Assembly: GCF_041296385.1 (NCBI RefSeq)
Contig: NW_027183981.1
Span: forward strand, 682,001 to 746,000
Direction: 5' to 3'
Length of the DNA stretch: 64,000 nt
Source: Aphelocoma coerulescens
Lineage: Eukaryota > Chordata > Aves > Passeriformes > Corvidae
Each line of letters starts with the position of its first letter. The stretch's first letter is position 1. Of the stretch, positions 58,511 to 64,000 are shown piece by piece. The translations under genes and the position numbers were made by a program. The notes beneath the pieces are model-generated. The model was not told the DNA's origin. It searched no databases and was given only the letters and a program-made list of their open reading frames with translations.

Positions 58511-60637
58511 GTGGCAGCGTCCTTGGCGGAAGTGAAGCATCTGCAGCTGCAGTTCAGACTGAGAGATGTGCCAGGACAGGAAACATTTGCTGACCTTCCC
58601 TGTTCCCTGTGCAACATGATTCTCGCATCACAGTCACTTTCACACACCTTCGGTATCCCTGAGTCCAAGCAGCTAAAGCTCACAGAGACAGAAGTGTCAG
58701 GAAGGAAAGCGTTGCAAAAGCACCCCCTTCTCTTATCAGCATATAAATTGTGCACAACAGGCTGCGGCACCGAACCATCCTTCTCAGATAGACATGCCAT
58801 CACACTTTTCACTCTTGCAGCTCGGTTGAAAAGCTCCAGCAGCTGCTCCCGCAATAGCAAAAGGTTCTAGAAGTGAAAGCCAGTTTGGGGCTGCACCTTC
58901 TCCTTGCCGCATGTAAGCCACACCAAACTCCCTGATGCACTCTGTCCTCCCCTTCTCAAAGGAGTAGACGGTGGCATCAGGAAACACCTGTGTCCCAGCA
59001 GCTGGGTGCCCAGCCGGGAGCAGGAGCAGGGCTGGGGCTGCTCCCAAAGTTGCCTCGCCCCAATGCCAGAGCCGGACATATGCTGAGGGGGGGCTGGATC
59101 AGGCTTTATTGTCCAGCTGCATGCCAGGAGTGAGCACAAAATCTACCTGCATTCTCTGCAGCATGCCATCCTGGAGCAGAGCCATTGCCAAAGGAAGCCG
59201 TGAGCCCGTGCCAAGCCAGTGCCGGAGTGGGATCCTAGCAGCACCTGTGGAAGCCGGGAGAGAGGAGCCCACCTGGAGCAGGTTCGTGCAGGATTAATCA
59301 TCCCGTGGCTTCCCACCAGGGTCCTGTTGCTTCCAAAAGGCCCCACAGTGTCACTGTGGCCCCTCGGTTCCACCAGGTTCCATAGCGTCACTGTGGTGCC
59401 CAGGGTTCCGTCAGCTTCGCCAGCATCCCCACAGTCTCCAGGGCTCCCCGAGCTTCTGTGGTGTCACAGTGGAGGCAGGGTTGCATCAGGTTCCATAGCA
59501 TCAGCACGGTCTCCAGGGCTCCCTGAGCTTCTGTGGTGGTGTCACAGTGGAGGCAGGGTTGCATCAGGTTCCATAGCATCAGCACGGTCTCCAGGGCTCC
59601 CTGAGCTTCTGTGGTGTCACAGTGGAGGCAGGGTTGCATCAGGTTCCATAGCATCAGCACGGTCTCCAGGGCTCCCCTGAGCTTCTGTGGTGGTGTCACA
59701 GAGGAACCAGGCTTCCTTGTAGTTCCCTAGCATCACAAAGGCTCTCCTGGGAGCCACGGGTCACAAAGCACCGTGGGCTCTGTGCAGCCCCGCTGTGTCA
59801 CAATGGCCGCTGGCTTCCACGAGCCCCCGCAGTGTCCCAGTGGGCCCCGTGGCTTTAGGAGTGGGTGGCTGGGAGTTGGTGCCAGCGGCTGGGGGAGCAG
59901 CAGCAGGGACTGTGTGCGGACAGTCATGGCCACTTGTGTGGCCACTGGTGTCTCTGTGCCAGGCACAGCCGTGGTGTGTAACACCGGCTCCGGGTCCTTT
60001 GGCTGTGCAGGTGGCAGTCACGGCCTGGAGCAGGGCTGCTCCCGGGGGACAGCCTGGGGCAGGAGGCTGCTGGAGATTCATTCCTCACACGCTGCAGCTC
60101 CTTGTCATGAGGTGCTCGGAGTGATTGGAAAGGCTGTTGGCAGCAGGCAGTTCTCTGGGTTCAAGCTGTGGAGCTGTCAGCGGGAATGCAAAGGCCAAGC
60201 TGCTGAGCCTTTTGTCCTGGTGCCTTTAGTGTGTGAGCAGTCCCTGGTGCCGTTGTCTTTGGATCCTGAGTGTGGGAGAGGCAAGGCTTAGGATGGTGCG
60301 TAGAGCTGAGAAGGAAAGTGCCGAGAGCAGCGTGTGTGCTGCTGCTTTGAGGGGTGCAGTTGAAGTTGTAGGCAGCAAGAGCTTTCTCAGCTGGCCCTTT
60401 TGTGAGCTCTGCTTTGGCCAGATGGCTTCCATCTTACCCTCTTACCATCTTAGCCTCTCATTTTTGCATCTCCCAAACCCCCTTCCAAACATCCAGCAGC
60501 TGCTTGTAAAGAAGAAGTCCTAGAACAAAAAGCCAGTGCTGCCTTTCATAGCCCCTTTGCTGTCTATGAAGTAGAGGAAAGAAGCTAGTGAGACGCACTT
60601 TCTTTCTCAACTCCATAGAGCGCATCCTTCTCTCAAG
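58511..60637 (+). repeat. Macrosatellite unit U30 (2127 bp), dimer C second copy
   Basis: Three core copies with the same composition as U28, 4330 bp away. It differs from U28 on the left by gcagcgtcc, cgcatcacag and gcgttgcaa. Confidence 0.97.
59450..59678 (+). repeat. Core minisatellite array, 3 copies (75+78+76 bp), U30
   Basis: Copy types in the same order as U28, at a distance of 4330 bp. Confidence 0.95.
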
Positions 60638-62840
60638 GTGGCAGAGTCCTTGGCGGAAGTGAAGCATCTGCAGCTGCAGTTCAGACTGAGAGATGTGCCA
60701 GGACAGGAAACATTTGCTGACCTTCCCTGTTCCCTGTGCAACATGATTCTCGCATCACAGTCACTTTCACACACCTTCGGTATCCCTGAGTCCAAGCAGC
60801 TAAAGCTCACAGAGACAGAAGTGTCAGGAAGGAAAACGTTGCAAAAGCACCCCCTTCTCTTATCAGCATATAAATTGTGCACAACAGGCTGCGGCACCGA
60901 ACCTTCCTTCTCAGATAGACATGCCATCACACTTTTCACTCTTGCAGCTCGGTTGAAAAGCTCCAGCAGCTGCTCCCGCAATAGCAAAAGGTTCTAGAAG
61001 TGAAAGCCAGTTTGGGGCTGCACCTTCTCCTTGCCGCATGTAAGCCACACCAAACTCCCTGATGCACTCTGTCCTCCCCTTCTCAAAGGAGTAGACGGTG
61101 GCATCAGGACACACCTGTGTCCCAGCAGCTGGGTGCCCAGCCGGGAGCAGGAGCAGGGCTGGGGCTGCTCCCAAAGTTGCCCCGCCCCAATGCCAGAGCC
61201 GGACATATGCTGAGGGGGGGCTGGATCAGGCTTTATTGTCCAGCTGCATGCCAGGAGTGAGCACAAAATCTACCTGCATTCTCTGTAGCATGCCATCCTG
61301 GAGCAGAGCCATTGCCAAAGGAAGCCGTGAGCCCGTGCCAAGCCAGTGCCGGAGTGGGATCCTAGCAGCACCTGTGGAAGCCGGGAGAGAGGAGCCCACC
61401 TGGAGCAGGTTCGTGCAGGATTAATCATCCCGTGGCTTCCCACCAGGGTCCTGTTGCTTCCAAAAGGCCCCACAGTGTCACTGTGGCCCCTCGGTTCCAG
61501 CAGGTTCCATAGCGTCACTGTAGTGCCCAGGGTTCCGTCAGCTTTGCCAGCATCCCCACAGTCTCCAGGGCTCCCTGAGCTTCTGTGGTGTCACAGTGGA
61601 GGCAGGGTTGCATCAGGTTCCATAGCGTCACCACGGTCTGCAGGGCTCCCTGAGCTTCTGTGGTGGTGTCACAGTGGAGGCAGGGTTGCATCAGGTTCCA
61701 TAGCATCACCACGGTCTCCAGGGGTCCCTGAGCTTCTGTGGTGTCACAGAGGGGGCAGGGTTGCATCAGGTTCCATAGCATCACCACGGTCTCCAGGGCT
61801 CCCTGAGCTTCTGTGGTGTCACAGTGGAGGCAGGGTTGCATCAGGTTCCATAGCATCAGCACGGTCTCCAGGGCTCCCCTGAGCTTCCCTGGTGGTGTCA
61901 CAGAGGAGCCAGGCTTCCTTGTAGTTCCCCAGCATCACAAAGGCTCTCCTGGGAGCCACGGGTCACAAAGCACCGTGGGCTCTGTGCAGCCCCGCTGTGT
62001 CACAATGGCCGCTGGCTTCCACGAGCCCCCGCAGTGTCCCAGTGGGCCCGTGGCTTTAGGAGTGGGTGGCTGGGAGTTGGTGCCAGCGGCTGGGGGAGCA
62101 GCAGCAGGGACTGTGTGCGGACAGTGCCATGGCCACTTGTGTGGCCACTGGTGTCTCTGTGCCAGGCACAGCCGTGGTGTGTAACACCGGCTCCGGGTCC
62201 TTTGGCTGTGCAGGTGGCAGTCACGGCCTGGAGCAGGGCTGCTCCCGGGGGACAGCCTGGGGCAGGAGGCTGCTGGAGATTCATTCCTCACACGCTGCAG
62301 CTCCTTGTCATGAGGTGCTTGGAGTGATTGGAAAGGCTGTTGGCAGCAGGCAGTTCTCTGGGTTCAAGCTGTGGAGCTGTCAGCGGGAATGCAAAGGCCA
62401 AGCTGCTGAGCCTTTTTTCCTGGTGCCTTTAGTGTGTGAGCAGTCCCTGGTGCCGTTGTCTTTGGATCCTGAGTGTGGGAGAGGCAAGGCTTAGGATGGT
62501 GCGTAGAGCTGAGAAGGAAAGTGCCGAGAGCAGCGTGTGTGCTGCTGCTTTGAGGGGTGCAGTTGAAGTTGTAGGCAGCAAGAGCTTTCTCAGCTGGCCC
62601 TTTTGTGAGCTCTGCTTTGGCCAGATGGCTTCCATCTTACCCTCTTACCATCTTAGCCTCTCATTTTTGCATATCCCAAACCCCCTTCCAAACATCCAGC
62701 AGCTGCTTGTAAAGAAGAAGTCCTAGAACAAAAAGCCAGTGCTGCCTTTCATAGCCCCTTTGCTGTCTATGAACTAGAGGAAAGAAGCTAGTGAGACGCA
62801 CTTTCTTTCTCAACTCCATAGAGCGCATCCTTCTCTCAAG
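60638..62840 (+). repeat. Macrosatellite unit U31 (2203 bp), dimer C second copy
   Basis: Four core copies, same layout as U29 at a distance of 4330 bp. The 3' part differs from U29 by gccttttttcc and ggccagatggc, and it has a private gaactagagg near 62771. Confidence 0.97.
61577..61880 (+). repeat. Core minisatellite array, 4 copies, U31
   Basis: Same order as U29, but copy 3 ends ctccct instead of ctccaa. Confidence 0.95.
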
Positions 62841-64000
62841 GTGGCAGAGTCCTTGGCGGAAGTGAAGCATCTGCAGCTGCAGTTCAGACTGAGAGATGTG
62901 CCAGGACAGGAAACATTTGCTGACCTTCCCTGTTCCCTGTGCAACATGATTCTCGCATCACAGTCACTTTCACACACCTTCGGTATCCCTGAGTCCAAGC
63001 AGCTAAAGCTCACAGAGACAGAAGTGTCAGGAAGGAAAGCGTTGCAAAAGCACCCCCTTCTCTTATCAGCATATAAATTGTGCACAACAGGCTGCGGCAC
63101 CGAACCATCCTTCTCAGATAGACATGCCATCACACTTTTCACTCTTGCAGCTCGGTTGAAAAGCTCCAGCAGCTGCTCCCGCAATAGCAAAAGGTTCTAG
63201 AAGTGAAAGCCAGTTTGGGGCTGCACCTTCTCCTTGCCGCATGTAAGCCACACCAAACTCCCTGATGCACTCTGTCCTCCCCTTCTCAAAGGAGTAGACG
63301 GTGGCATCAGGAAACACCTGTGTCCCAGCAGCTGGGTGCCCAGCCGGGAGCAGGAGCAGGGCTGGGGCTGCTCCCAAAGTTGCCTCGCCCCAATGCCAGA
63401 GCCGGACATATGCTGAGGGGGGGCTGGATCAGGCTTTATTGTCCAGCTGCATGCCAGGAGTGAGCACAAAATCTACCTGCATTCTCTGCAGCATGCCATC
63501 CTGGAGCAGAGCCATTGCCAAAGGAAGCCGTGAGCCCGTGCCAAGCCAGTGCCGGAGTGGGATCCTAGCAGCACCTGTGGAAGCCGGGAGAGAGGAGCCC
63601 ACCTGGAGCAGGTTCGTGCAGGATTAATCATCCCGTGGCTTCCCACCAGGGTCCTGTTGCTTCCAAAAGGCCCCACAGTGTCACTGTGGCCCCTCGGTTC
63701 CACCAGGTTCCATAGCGTCACTGTGGTGCCCAGGGTTCCGTCAGCTTCGCCAGCATCCCCACAGTCTCCAGGGCTCCCCGAGCTTCTGTGGTGTCACAGT
63801 GGAGGCAGGGTTGCATCAGGTTCCATAGCATCAGCACGGTCTCCAGGGCTCCCTGAGCTTCTGTGGTGGTGTCACAGTGGAGGCAGGGTTGCATCAGGTT
63901 CCATAGCATCAGCACGGTCTCCAGGGCTCCCTGAGCTTCTGTGGTGTCACAGTGGAGGCAGGGTTGCATCAGGTTCCATAGCATCAGCACGGTCTCCAGG
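62841..64000 (+). repeat. Partial unit U32, cut by the window edge
   Basis: The first 1160 bp of a unit of the U30 type (gcgttgcaa, accatcc, ggaaacacc, gcctcgcccc), except that it has gcagagtcc where U30 has gcagcgtcc. It ends inside the third core minisatellite copy and would begin a third dimer C. Confidence 0.97.
63780..64000 (+). repeat. Core minisatellite array, at least 3 copies, U32, cut by the window edge
   Basis: Copies of 75 and 78 bp are followed by the first 68 bp of a third. The order matches U28 and U30. Confidence 0.93.

Larger units (their letters stand above)
54181..62840 (+). repeat. Higher-order repeat C: dimer of 4330 bp, two copies and the start of a third
   Basis: U28-U29 and U30-U31 alternate lengths 2127 and 2203. 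The right halves of U28 and U30 share gaggaacc and gttccctagc, and U29 and U31 share ctctgtagc. U32 starts the pattern again beyond 62841. Confidence 0.88.
1..64000 (+). repeat. Macrosatellite array of about 2-kb head-to-tail units, edges outside the window
   Basis: The same roughly 2-kb sequence recurs with starts at 31, 1999, 4050, 6323, 8374, 10342 and so on to 62841, always in the same orientation and directly abutting. Thirty-one complete units and two partial ones are present. Unit lengths fall into discrete classes (1794, 1968, 1973, 1976, 2051, 2123, 2127, 2201-2203 and 2273 bp) that are fully accounted for by a nested 75-bp minisatellite and a few fixed indels. There is no unique sequence anywhere, so every stretch without a gene is array DNA. 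The class fits a vertebrate macrosatellite or large-unit satellite. A tandem multicopy gene locus is the alternative, but no intact gene model is visible in a unit. Confidence 0.98.

Noticed and set aside
1..64000. Ribosomal DNA or another tandem RNA gene cluster
   Set aside because: The unit is only about 2 kb and contains none of the conserved rRNA, 5S, tRNA or snRNA sequences that I would recognise.
1..64000. Bacterial or phage origin with a novel defence or mobile system
   Set aside because: There are no ribosome-binding sites, operon-like gene runs or long non-repetitive frames, and the nested satellite structure with CpG decay fits a vertebrate genome.

Overview
The window is one uninterrupted head-to-tail macrosatellite. 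Thirty-one complete units of about 2 kb (1794 to 2273 bp, mean 2026 bp) run from 31 to 62840. The last 30 bases of a preceding unit sit at the left edge and a 1160-bp partial unit at the right edge. All units have the same orientation and no unique DNA lies between them. Both window edges fall inside the array, so the true array is longer than 64 kb. I see no convincing protein-coding gene, rRNA, tRNA, CRISPR array or recognisable mobile element. Units are numbered U1 to U32 from an arbitrary register, the GTGGCAG at position 31.

The sequence looks like a vertebrate nuclear genome: GC-rich, CpG-bearing but decaying by CpG transitions, a nested minisatellite, no operon-like gene packing, and splice-like and poly(A)-like motifs. 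The style would fit a bird (microchromosome or W chromosome), but I recognise no diagnostic gene or CR1 element, so the taxon is an inference.

Each unit has three parts (offsets from unit start). About 1-830 is mixed-composition sequence with splice-like and AATAAA-like motifs on the minus strand. About 830-1200 is a minisatellite zone: degenerate copies flank a core array of 1 to 5 copies of a 75-bp repeat, starting at offset +939. About 1200 to the unit end is GC-rich and then balanced sequence with several diagnostic small indels. Every length difference among units is explained by core copy number (75, 76, 78 or 79 bp each), an 8-bp insertion, a 5-bp insertion, 1-bp and 2-bp deletions, and one net 174-bp deletion.

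Larger patterns are visible. A trimer period of about 6145 bp covers U10-U12 and U13-U15, and its marker combination recurs in U24-U26. A 3767-bp dimer is repeated three times (U19-U24), every second unit carrying the 174-bp deletion. A 4330-bp dimer is repeated twice and is starting a third time (U28-U32). Some units are mosaics of two families, which points to ongoing unequal exchange and gene conversion. Stop codons, frameshifting indels, non-ATG starts and CpG-type variation argue that the many open frames persist because copies are homogenised, not because they encode proteins.
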